64,000 nt of DNA, from positions 62,001 through 126,000 of the forward strand of contig NZ_JAUHHF010000004.1 of NCBI RefSeq assembly GCF_030410395.1, read 5' to 3'. The position numbers and the translations under genes were made by a program. This document shows positions 31,381 through 39,035 of the stretch, one piece after another (position 1 is the stretch's first letter; the number at the start of each line of letters is the position of its first letter). The stretch is from Zwartia panacis (lineage in GTDB: Bacteria > Pseudomonadota > Gammaproteobacteria > Burkholderiales > Burkholderiaceae_B). The notes under the pieces are model-generated. The model did not search any database, had not been told where the DNA came from, and was given only the letters and a program-made list of their open reading frames with translations.

Positions 31381-31836
31381 ATGTCTGAGCTGAAAATCCG
31401 AATCGCTGATGCCGTTAAGGAGGCCATGCGGGCAAAAGCCGCTGATCGACTTGGTACATTAAGATTTTTGCAGGCTGCAATCAAGCAACGTGAGGTCGAT
31501 GAACGTAAGGACCTCACTGACGCCGAGGTGACCGCGATCATTGAAAAGCAGATCAAACAACGCCGCGAATCAATCGCGGCATTTGAAAAAGCAGGTCGTG
31601 CCGAGACCGCTGCGCAAGAAACCGCCGAACTTGCTGTACTGAAAGAGTTCCTGCCTCAAGCCGCTACCCAAGAGGAAGTCGCCGCGGCAATAGACGCCGC
31701 TGTCGCTGAGGTCTCTGCACAAGGTGTCAGCGGTGCTCAGGCGATGGGGAAAGTCATGGCGATCCTGAAGCAGGCGCTCGCGGGGCGTGCTGATATGTCC
31801 ACCCTCTCCGCTCAGGTAAAAGCAAAGTTGAATTAA
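31381..31836 (+). CDS. GatB/YqeY domain-containing protein
   Basis: 151 residues, mostly helical and charged, starting MSELKIRIADAVKEAMRAK. YqeY proteins share the tail domain of GatB, the amidotransferase subunit that converts Glu-tRNA(Gln) or Asp-tRNA(Asn). A tRNA-binding role is therefore often proposed, but no free-standing function is settled. Family stretches are LRFLQAAIKQREVDERK, LKEFLPQA and MGKVMAILKQALAGRADM. A GAAGG ribosome site precedes the ATG. Its TAA overlaps the TAA of the convergent thioesterase gene. Confidence 0.9.
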   Translation: MSELKIRIADAVKEAMRAKAADRLGTLRFLQAAIKQREVDERKDLTDAEVTAIIEKQIKQRRESIAAFEKAGRAETAAQETAELAVLKEFLPQAATQEEVAAAIDAAVAEVSAQGVSGAQAMGKVMAILKQALAGRADMSTLSAQVKAKLN

Positions 31837-32249
31837 GTTGGATGCTTGACGCGCAGCACCTTAAAAGCTGCGGTCGCTTTGGCAATGACTTGACCAGCCG
31901 TATCCAATACTTCACCTTCGCAAAATGCGATTGAACTTCCGCGCCGTATGCAACGCGCCTCGACTGTCAAATCGGTCACAGCAGGTTCTAGACAAGTCGT
32001 ATGCATATCTATGGTTGCCATGCCAATACCCAGAGGGTCATTCGCGCGGCCAGCGGCGCTGAGCGTGAAATCAAGAATGCTCATGATTGCTCCGCCGTGG
32101 ATATGACCACGACTATTGCGTAATTCGTCGCGAATTTTGATGCGCGTGACTGCGCGGTCATTTTCACACAACACTGGCTCAAGCTGAAGAAAGTCTAAAT
32201 AAGGAATTTCAAGGCCAAAATAACGGTTGGGATTTTCTAAAGAAGACAC
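31833..32249 (-). CDS. PaaI-like hot-dog thioesterase
   Basis: About 138 residues. The hot-dog core motif NSRGHIHGGAIMSILDFTLS matches the 4HBT/PaaI family, in which the loop plus an acidic residue on the central helix (here the Asp of ILDFTLS) hydrolyse acyl-CoA thioesters. The acyl chain is unknown. The start is unsure: a GTG at 32249 has GAG seven bases upstream, and a TTG at 32261 would add four residues. Convergent with yqeY. Confidence 0.85.
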   Translation of the reverse strand: MSSLENPNRYFGLEIPYLDFLQLEPVLCENDRAVTRIKIRDELRNSRGHIHGGAIMSILDFTLSAAGRANDPLGIGMATIDMHTTCLEPAVTDLTVEARCIRRGSSIAFCEGEVLDTAGQVIAKATAAFKVLRVKHPT

Positions 32250-32309
32250 TGTGCTACTCAAATAAAGGTTGTTATAAAAAACTTTTCATGAAGTCTGTTC
32301 GTTTGTTGC

Positions 32310-32720
32310 TCAAGGTTGAGGTCGCGGCATATAACTAATGCAGGTTGGAGTACCGAACTGCAGCACTTCGTGCATCGCAGCAAGCGATTTAACATTCCAG
32401 ATATTGATACCGTTCACCATCACTTGAACTTCGGTGGACTGATCATTCAAAGCACGAATATCCACTTGACCATAACGGTTCCCGCCCAGCTCACCTGTGA
32501 CGGCGACAAATGCAGTGCGATCGGTATGATTGATGGCACCAATGACGGGGAACTCGCCATCGGCGCTCCAGCAGCGTTGCGCCTGAGCTTTAGCGCGCTC
32601 GAAAATGACTTCGTAGGAAACAGGAACCGTAAAAGTGTCCCTGGGGGATGAGTTTTGGTTGATGCCAAGACAGCCTCCCAGTAGTAAAGGCAACAAACCA
32701 ACTAGCCATTTTAAATTCAT
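32310..32720 (-). CDS. Putative lipoprotein of unknown function
   Basis: About 136 residues. The N-terminus MNLKWLVGLLPLLLGGC is a short type II signal peptide with lipobox LGGC, so the mature protein should be acylated on Cys17. No domain is recognised. The body has two cysteines (RCWSADG and PTCISYM) that could pair, and a beta-rich middle (QVDIRALNDQSTEVQVMVNG). The frame is open to an ATG at 32762, but that gives an overlong pre-lipobox region. No strong ribosome site is seen for either start. Divergent from the DUF423 gene. Confidence 0.75.
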   Translation of the reverse strand: MNLKWLVGLLPLLLGGCLGINQNSSPRDTFTVPVSYEVIFERAKAQAQRCWSADGEFPVIGAINHTDRTAFVAVTGELGGNRYGQVDIRALNDQSTEVQVMVNGINIWNVKSLAAMHEVLQFGTPTCISYMPRPQP

Positions 32721-32808
32721 AAGATTCGCCAGAGTCAGGCTCAAGGGAGCCAAAGGTTGCATAATACGAGGAAAATAATCCTGAATTTTACGACTTTTAA
32801 ACTGTGTG

Positions 32809-33192
32809 ATGATTTCAAATAAAGATGGTTTTAATCATAAATGGTTGCTGGTGACCGCCCTCCTCGGTGTATTCGCTGTCGCGATAGGGGCTGTTGCTGC
32901 GCACGCGGTGCAAGATCCCAAAGCCGTTGCAGCGCTTGAAAAGGCCGCAATCTATCAACTGATTCATACTGTTGTCATTCTCGTGACACTGCAGCTCCCT
33001 GGAAAATTCGTACGCTTTAGCCGTTACTTTTTTCTATTCGGTATCGCACTATTTTGCGGTTCAATCGAACTGAAATACCTGCTGGGCATCCCTGAAGCGA
33101 CTCAATTTGCACCTATTGGCGGTGTAAGTTTAATGGTTGGCTGGATGGTGCTTGGTGTGAGCGGCTTCACACAAAAAATCAATTCAAATTAG
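32809..33192 (+). CDS. DUF423 family small membrane protein
   Basis: About 127 residues with four predicted transmembrane helices. The start LLVTALLGVFAVAIGAVAAH followed by a YQLIHTVVILV segment is characteristic of DUF423 (YgdD/YwdK). Function is unknown. The ATG at 32809 directly follows an in-frame GTG at 32806; either could be used. The gene shares an 88-base spacer with the divergent lipoprotein gene. Confidence 0.88.
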   Translation: MISNKDGFNHKWLLVTALLGVFAVAIGAVAAHAVQDPKAVAALEKAAIYQLIHTVVILVTLQLPGKFVRFSRYFFLFGIALFCGSIELKYLLGIPEATQFAPIGGVSLMVGWMVLGVSGFTQKINSN

Positions 33193-33263
33193 CAAATCAG
33201 AAACATCAACCCGCAACAGTGGTAAAAAGCTATTTGTTCTTCAATTTTTTTCACAACTTAGTA

Positions 33264-34442
33264 ATGAATCCAATGACCATACGAGACAAAGCTTACATCG
33301 TCGGTGCATACGAACATCCTACACGTAAAGCCCCCGACAAATCCGTCGCACAACTTCATGCCGAGTCTGCCAAAGGCGCACTCGAGGATGCAGGTCTAAG
33401 CCTGAGTGACATTGATGGCTACTTTTGTGCCGGAGATGCTCCAGGCCTTGGGATGCTTAACATGGCTGATTACATGGGGCTCAATAAATTGCGCCATGTG
33501 GATTCGACTGAAACAGGTGGTTGCTCTTATCTTATTCACGTTTCTCACGCAGCGCAGGCCATCGCCGCCGGAAAATGTGATATTGCCCTGATTACTCTTG
33601 CCGGTCGTCCACGGTCGGCGGGCTCATCGGGCTTGCAGCCTCGTAACTGGGGAAATGATTTACCCGACGTTCCTTTTGAAGCCCCTTTTGGACCTGTGAC
33701 TGTCAATAGTTATGCGATGGTTGCCGCTCGTCATATGTACGAGTACGGTACAACATCCGAGCAACTCGCGTGGATCAAGGTAGCGGCTTCGCACCACGCT
33801 CAGCACAACCCGCATGCCATGCTGCGCGACGTCGTGACCGTCGAGGACGTGATCAACTCTCCACTGGTGTCCACACCTCTGCATCGACTCGATTGTTGCG
33901 TAGTCAGTGATGGTGGTGGCGCGTTGATTGTAGCCAGACCGGACATCGCCAAATCACTGAAGCGTCCATTGGTCAAACTGCGTGGTGCCGGTGAGTCCGT
34001 CAAAGGCCAGTTAGGTGGCCGAGTGGATTTGACATATTCAGGTGCGCGTATCTCCGGTGCCCTCGCATTCGAAGAGGCTGGTTTGACGCCTCAGGACATC
34101 AAGTACGCTTCCATTTACGATAGTTTCACAATCACTGTGTTGATGCAGCTCGAAGATTTGGGCTTTTGCAAAAAAGGCGAAGGCGGTAAGTTTGTCTCAG
34201 ATGGCAATTTGATTTCAGGTGTGGGTAAGCTACCTTTCAACACGGACGGTGGTGGACTGTGCAATAACCATCCAGCCAATCGTGGCGGGATCACCAAAGT
34301 GATCGAAGCCGTCCGCCAGCTGCGCGGAGAAGCTCATCCTGCAGTGCAAGTTAAAAATTGCGATATCGCTTTGGCCCATGGCACAGGCGGCTTTTTAGGT
34401 TCGCGCCATGGTAGCGCAACTCTGATCATGGAGCGTGAATAA
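33264..34442 (+). CDS. Thiolase-fold protein paired with a DUF35 protein (SCP-x/lipid-transfer type)
   Basis: About 392 residues of thiolase superfamily. The first half has HAESAKGALEDAGLSLSDID and HVSHAAQAIAAGKCDIAL. The second half has GGGLCNNHPANRGGI, with the HP histidine, and a C-terminal ALAHGTGGFLGSRHGSATLI. The usual nucleophile loop reads STETGGCSYL. Its Cys87 appears one position later than the nucleophile of classic thiolases, and the second catalytic cysteine of the C-terminal CxGGG motif is replaced. It ends two bases before its DUF35 partner, a pairing common for acyl-CoA thiolases of degradative or synthetic pathways. Starts at 33264 and 33273 are both possible; neither has a good ribosome site. 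Confidence 0.82.
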   Translation: MNPMTIRDKAYIVGAYEHPTRKAPDKSVAQLHAESAKGALEDAGLSLSDIDGYFCAGDAPGLGMLNMADYMGLNKLRHVDSTETGGCSYLIHVSHAAQAIAAGKCDIALITLAGRPRSAGSSGLQPRNWGNDLPDVPFEAPFGPVTVNSYAMVAARHMYEYGTTSEQLAWIKVAASHHAQHNPHAMLRDVVTVEDVINSPLVSTPLHRLDCCVVSDGGGALIVARPDIAKSLKRPLVKLRGAGESVKGQLGGRVDLTYSGARISGALAFEEAGLTPQDIKYASIYDSFTITVLMQLEDLGFCKKGEGGKFVSDGNLISGVGKLPFNTDGGGLCNNHPANRGGITKVIEAVRQLRGEAHPAVQVKNCDIALAHGTGGFLGSRHGSATLIMERE

Positions 34443-34444
34443 TC

Positions 34445-34846
34445 ATGACGATGATGTATCAACCCAACCCTATCCCCGCCCCAGCTGAAGAGCAAGGTAA
34501 CCAACCATTTTGGGAAGCCGCCAAAACGGGTAAATTTTTGGTGAAATATTGCAAGTCATGCAAAGAACCGCATTGGTACCCTCGTACGCTGTGCCCCTTC
34601 TGTTTTGGTGAAACCGAATGGAAGGAAGGTTCAGGTAAAGGAACGATCTACTCATTGAGCGTCATGCAACGCGGTAATCCAAACCCCTATTGCATCGCTT
34701 ATGTCACACTGGACGAAGGCGTGACGATGATGACGCAGATCGTGGATTGCGATCTCGCCGCACTGAAAATCGGTCAGAAGGTCAAGCTCGTGTTCAAGCC
34801 AACCTCTGAGGATGGTCCGCCTGTGCCAATGTTCACACCTATGTAA
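34445..34846 (+). CDS. Zn-ribbon/OB-fold (DUF35) acyl-CoA-binding protein
   Basis: 133 residues. The rubredoxin-like zinc ribbon has Cys36/Cys39 and Cys50/Cys53 (YCKSCK and LCPFCF), followed by an OB-fold (GKGTIYSLSVMQRG and on). DUF35 proteins form complexes with thiolase-fold enzymes and channel or bind the CoA ester. The two-base spacing from the preceding thiolase gene and the terminator just after it mark the two as one operon. Confidence 0.9.
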   Translation: MTMMYQPNPIPAPAEEQGNQPFWEAAKTGKFLVKYCKSCKEPHWYPRTLCPFCFGETEWKEGSGKGTIYSLSVMQRGNPNPYCIAYVTLDEGVTMMTQIVDCDLAALKIGQKVKLVFKPTSEDGPPVPMFTPM

Positions 34847-34882
34847 GACGGTTTTTGAAACGTTAAGCGTTTCTATTTAATA

Positions 34883-34920
34883 AAAGAGGATCCCTTGTCA
34901 TGAGGGATCCTCTTTGCTTT
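34883..34920 (+). terminator. Bidirectional intrinsic terminator after the thiolase/DUF35 pair
   Basis: A perfect 13-bp stem AAAGAGGATCCCT/AGGGATCCTCTTT (34883-34915) with a seven-base loop, followed by GCTTTT on the plus strand. On the minus strand it lies 27 bases past the stop of the DUF945 gene and is followed by TTATT, so it may serve both convergent units. Confidence 0.85.
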
Positions 34921-34941
34921 TCACGAGGGCTCATTTAAAAC

Positions 34942-36222
34942 CTAAGGATTCAGCGCTGCATTGATGATGTTATCTAAAAATTTAAGATTATCTTTAACAT
35001 CAAAAGTTTTACCGTTCGCTGTGATCGCGCCATTTGCGAATTCGAAACTTGTCTTGAGCCCCTCAGGCGTTTTAACAGCTAAACCCAGCATTAATGCCGT
35101 GGTTCGTTGCGCATTATCCAAACCGCCTTTTCCATTCAAATTGACTTGTCCAGAGGCGCGAAGTCGCTGTGATGAGGAAAATAACGTTTCTGAGCTGCCT
35201 TCAGACTTAAGAACTTCGATATTTAAGTCGCCACTCAGCCCACCGCCATCGAGCGTGGCAACTAGTCGAGGCACACCCAGTGAAAAACCTTTATTGAATA
35301 ACTCACGCAAAGACTGAGCGAGCTTGACGCGCTCATCAGCCGTGAGTTTATTCACATCCTTTGCATCGCGCAAAATAGCAGAAATTGACATCAAACTATC
35401 TTTATCCATTTCACGCAAAGCAAACTCTTGATCGACATCACTGAATTTGATTTTTTCATATGTGTATTGCTTGATTGTTTGGGAGATGATGAGGTTGAAG
35501 CGATTATTCGCAAGAGTTGTCGTTTTCTTGAGCTTCATTCCCTCAAAACTTGAAGATTGGCCAGTACCTTTATCGATGTTGACAGCGTAGGTGCCCAGAC
35601 CCAAGAAACGATTGGAAAGGTTGAGGTCAATCGATATCCCGCGCCAATCCGTAACGACACTTTCAGAACGCGCATTGAAATGATCAGACTTGAGCTGTAG
35701 TTTGAGTGTTGCATTGTCCCAGCTTGCTTGTCCAACCAAAGGAGTCAGCTGCAAAGCTGTTTGAGCGTCCTTGAATAAGAGCTCAGAGAGCTCAATGCTT
35801 GATTGGCGCTGCCCCCCATAACTGAGCTGACCCTTACCATGAACGGTTGGTCCCTGACCGAAGAGTTGTTTGAGAACAGGATCAATCGCATCATCACCCA
35901 TGATTTTCCATTCGAAACGACCCGCCGAATTGGGTAGGAGCAGATTCGAAATTTTGTACTGGACGATCAATCCCAGCGCTGTAGGAGCTTTGTCTGAAGC
36001 CGGGATGAAATTAGGAAAACGAATTTCGAACTGACCTGTCGATGAAAAGGCCGATTGCTGGTGATCAATCGTTTTGATATGCATGTAATCGTGCTGCTTA
36101 TACAAATCAGGCAAAGACGTCATGTAGTTTCCAGTCGTACGCGCAGAGTAAAAGCTCGCGCCTAACCAGACAGCCACTAGGATAGATAAAAAGGCAACGG
36201 AAAAACTGATTATTTTTTTCAC
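34942..36222 (-). CDS. DUF945 (YdgA-like) family protein
   Basis: 426 residues. A single N-terminal membrane anchor (IISFSVAFLSILVAVWLGA) precedes a long, mostly beta-rich region. Family stretches include RFPNFIPAS, GKGQLSYGGQ and the late GLNLAVKTPEG-like segment LGLAVKTPEGLKTSFEFANG. DUF945 proteins resemble YdgA/YihF of E. coli and are thought to sit in the periplasm; function is unknown. The start codon is GTG at 36222. No partner genes are evident. Confidence 0.82.
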   Translation of the reverse strand: MKKIISFSVAFLSILVAVWLGASFYSARTTGNYMTSLPDLYKQHDYMHIKTIDHQQSAFSSTGQFEIRFPNFIPASDKAPTALGLIVQYKISNLLLPNSAGRFEWKIMGDDAIDPVLKQLFGQGPTVHGKGQLSYGGQRQSSIELSELLFKDAQTALQLTPLVGQASWDNATLKLQLKSDHFNARSESVVTDWRGISIDLNLSNRFLGLGTYAVNIDKGTGQSSSFEGMKLKKTTTLANNRFNLIISQTIKQYTYEKIKFSDVDQEFALREMDKDSLMSISAILRDAKDVNKLTADERVKLAQSLRELFNKGFSLGVPRLVATLDGGGLSGDLNIEVLKSEGSSETLFSSSQRLRASGQVNLNGKGGLDNAQRTTALMLGLAVKTPEGLKTSFEFANGAITANGKTFDVKDNLKFLDNIINAALNP

Positions 36223-36282
36223 TTCAGCATTCCAATCATGAAAGGATTGATCATTAAAAACTAAATAAATATTAGCATTAAT

Positions 36283-37116
36283 TTAAGCGCCAAATTCTTT
36301 GGAAAGTTCTGCAGCACGTAGGTCCGCGGCCCTCATCGCCTCGCTAACAATGTGTACGAATTTTGAGTCTTGAAAAACAGCGAGCGCAGCTGCGGTGGTC
36401 CCACCTTTAGAGGTTACCCGTTCACGCAAGGTGGAAGGTGGCTCACTCGAATTGGAGGCTAATTTAGTTGCCCCGGCCAGTGTCGCTAAAGCGAGTTCTT
36501 TCGATTGCTGAGCAGTTAAGCCAAGCGACTCGCCTCCTTGTATGAGTGCTTCGATAAACAGAAAGACATAAGCGGGTCCGCTGCCGGAAAGGGCTGTGAC
36601 TGCATCGATCGCGCGATCATCCTCGACCCAGACAGTCTGACCCACGGCCGATAAGAGATTGGTAGCGGTATCACGATCTTGTAGAGAAAGCCCTAGAGGC
36701 GCAGCCAGCCCTGTGACACCGGCACCGACCAATGCAGGCGTATTGGGCATGCATCGGACAACATTTTGGTAAGGTGATTCGTCTGAACCTAACCAACTGG
36801 CAAGAGAGCCGATCGAAATGCCGGCGGCAATACTAATGACTAGCGTATCAGATGACAGCCAGGGCTTGCAGGCAAGTACAACCTCTTTCATCTGCTGTGG
36901 TTTGACCGCAAATATCCATACCTTTTTATTTGTGAGTCCTGCGTCAGGTGTCGAGCTCGTACTGATATTTTTGGCACTCCATTGCTCGCGCAAAGTATCT
37001 GCGACCTCAATCACATGCAGGTTTTCACTCGGACATTTTTGATTCAGCAGTCCGGAAACAAGTGCGTTGGCCATATTGCCACCACCAATAAACGCAATTG
37101 AAGGAAATTTAAACAT
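36283..37116 (-). CDS. proC: Pyrroline-5-carboxylate reductase
   Basis: Final step of proline synthesis, NAD(P)H-dependent. 277 residues. The nucleotide-binding motif IAFIGGGNMANALVSGLL is at the N-terminus, with VRCMPNTPALVGAG and the C-terminal catalytic region ALSGSGPAYVFLFIEAL and VTSKGGTTAAAL. These are complete and in order. It follows ubiA by 42 bases and precedes DUF945 by 60 bases. Confidence 0.96.
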   Translation of the reverse strand: MFKFPSIAFIGGGNMANALVSGLLNQKCPSENLHVIEVADTLREQWSAKNISTSSTPDAGLTNKKVWIFAVKPQQMKEVVLACKPWLSSDTLVISIAAGISIGSLASWLGSDESPYQNVVRCMPNTPALVGAGVTGLAAPLGLSLQDRDTATNLLSAVGQTVWVEDDRAIDAVTALSGSGPAYVFLFIEALIQGGESLGLTAQQSKELALATLAGATKLASNSSEPPSTLRERVTSKGGTTAAALAVFQDSKFVHIVSEAMRAADLRAAELSKEFGA

Positions 37117-37158
37117 TGACGCGCACCCATTTGAAATTGTTCATCTTTCTGCCCTCTT

Positions 37159-38013
37159 CTAAAGCAATACCTCAAGGGCGATGCCGATAAAAACAGTTGC
37201 TCCAATCCACGTGTTGTGAAGAAAAGCTTTAAAGCATAATTCTCTGTCCCGACCACGAATCCAATAAACGTGAAGTCCCGCAATGCTTGCCGCAATCATG
37301 AGCGAGAAGATATAGATCCAACCGTAACCAAGCATCTGACCTGCAATCCCTAGCAAGCAGATTGTTAACCCATAGCAAACAGCAACCATCAAAACATCAT
37401 AGCGACCAAAAGTGATTGCTGAGGATTTCACGCCCAAAAGTAAATCATCGTCACGATCGACCATGGCATATTCAGTATCGTATGCGATTGCCCAAAAAAT
37501 ATTGGCAAGAAGCAGCAACCATGCTACCCCGGGGACAACTCCCTGAATGGCGGCAAACCCCATTGGAATACCGAATCCAAAAGCAATCCCCAGATAGGCT
37601 TGAGGAATCGCGAAAAATCGCTTGAATAAAGGATATGTGACTGCGAGGATCGCTGCGACAACAGACAACTGAATGGTCAAAACATTGGTTGTGGCAACTA
37701 AACAAAGACTGATCAACCCCAAGGCCGCTGCGACATAGACCGCTTCACGCGGCTGTATGGCACCTGACGCCAACACTCTGTCTTGTGTCCGCCGAACATG
37801 CAAGTCAACATTTCGATCAAAGTAGTCATTCATGGCACAGCCAGCAGAACGCATACAAACAGTACCCAGAATAAATACGATCAGCGTGTGCGCCTCTGGT
37901 ATGCCGTCAGCCGACGCGAAAAGCGCCCAAAGCGTCGGCCAAAGCAAAAGCAAAATGCCAATCGGTTTGTCTAGCCGGACAAGTCGCCAATAAAGTTTCA
38001 GTTTTGAAATCAA
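37159..38013 (-). CDS. ubiA: 4-hydroxybenzoate octaprenyltransferase
   Basis: Membrane prenyltransferase of ubiquinone synthesis. Both Asp-rich motifs are present: NDYFDRNVD in the first half and DTEYAMVDRDDD in the second, and it has about eight to nine membrane helices. I place the start at a TTG at 38013 (ISKLKLYWRLVRLDKPIG follows), giving 284 residues, the normal size. This TTG overlaps the oxyR stop as TTGA. The longer open frame, to 38133, runs back over oxyR and its extra residues look like antisense of that gene. No strong ribosome site is seen, so translation is probably coupled to oxyR. Confidence 0.93.
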   Translation of the reverse strand: MISKLKLYWRLVRLDKPIGILLLLWPTLWALFASADGIPEAHTLIVFILGTVCMRSAGCAMNDYFDRNVDLHVRRTQDRVLASGAIQPREAVYVAAALGLISLCLVATTNVLTIQLSVVAAILAVTYPLFKRFFAIPQAYLGIAFGFGIPMGFAAIQGVVPGVAWLLLLANIFWAIAYDTEYAMVDRDDDLLLGVKSSAITFGRYDVLMVAVCYGLTICLLGIAGQMLGYGWIYIFSLMIAASIAGLHVYWIRGRDRELCFKAFLHNTWIGATVFIGIALEVLL

Positions 38014-38966
38014 AGTGCACTCGGTTGAACTTGAGGAGGTTGAGTCAACATTTTCACGTCTTGTAACTGGCAAGCATAAACTGCCTGGGCCAGGGCATCG
38101 ATCGCCGCTGCGCGGGGGAAACTTTTGCGCCATGCCAATACGACCCTGCGATCGGGGATGGGGCGTTCAAAAGGGATATAGCGCAACAGCTTGTTGTTGC
38201 GTTCCTCTTTCGGAACGGAGGTTCGTGGCATGACCGTAATACCAATACCGGCTGCGACCATATGACGAATAGTTTCCAGCGAAGAGCCTTCGAATGTTCG
38301 TTGAATACCTTCACTTGATGCTGCGAAACGCGAAAGCTCAGGACAGACTTCGAGCACTTGATCTCTGAAGCAATGGCCACTGCCTAACAGAAGCATGTTT
38401 TGTTGTTTCAAGTCCTCGGCTGATATCGCTTTCCGATTCGACCAAGGATGACCTGCTGGAATAACAACTATAAATTCCTCATCGTAGAGTGGTTGCGTCA
38501 TCAAGCCTGCATCAGGGAGTGGTAGTGCCATGATTGCGCAGTCAATTTCACCTTGTCTGAGGAGCTCTATCAAACGAACAGTAAAATTTTCTTGCAAAAT
38601 CAAAGGCATTTGAGGCGTTCGTTCGATTTGAGTCGGCACAAGCTTTGGCAAAAGATAAGGACCGATTGTATGGATAACGCCTACACGCAAAGCTCCTGCG
38701 AGCGGATCATGTCCAAGCCGAGCGAGTTCTTTCAAGTTTGCGCTTTCCTCGAGAACTTTTTGAGCTTGAGAAATGATCTGCTGCCCGATTGGCGTCACGC
38801 CCACCTCGTTACCGCCACGTTCAAATAATGTAATGCCGAGTTCATCCTCAAGCTTTCTGATTGCAACAGAAAGTGTGGGTTGACTGACAAAACAAGCCTC
38901 TGCAGCGCGTCCAAAGTGACGCTCTCTCGCAACGGCGACGATGTACTTTAATTCGGTCAATGTCAT
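38010..38966 (-). CDS. oxyR: Hydrogen peroxide-sensing regulator OxyR
   Basis: LysR-type activator of antioxidant genes. 318 residues with an N-terminal winged HTH (ELKYIVAVARERHFGRAAEA). The redox-active cysteines are exactly at positions 199 and 208 in GSGHCFRDQVLEVC, as in E. coli OxyR, which separates it from other LysR proteins. It lies downstream of recG and is coupled to ubiA by a TTGA overlap. That could let OxyR synthesis feed into quinone synthesis, though the coupling may be simple packing. Confidence 0.95.
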   Translation of the reverse strand: MTLTELKYIVAVARERHFGRAAEACFVSQPTLSVAIRKLEDELGITLFERGGNEVGVTPIGQQIISQAQKVLEESANLKELARLGHDPLAGALRVGVIHTIGPYLLPKLVPTQIERTPQMPLILQENFTVRLIELLRQGEIDCAIMALPLPDAGLMTQPLYDEEFIVVIPAGHPWSNRKAISAEDLKQQNMLLLGSGHCFRDQVLEVCPELSRFAASSEGIQRTFEGSSLETIRHMVAAGIGITVMPRTSVPKEERNNKLLRYIPFERPIPDRRVVLAWRKSFPRAAAIDALAQAVYACQLQDVKMLTQPPQVQPSAL

Positions 38967-39035
38967 CTTTGATCCAACAATTTAAGTCAATAGATTTGAA
39001 TACATACACGCATCAACACATTCAGGAGATGCAAA

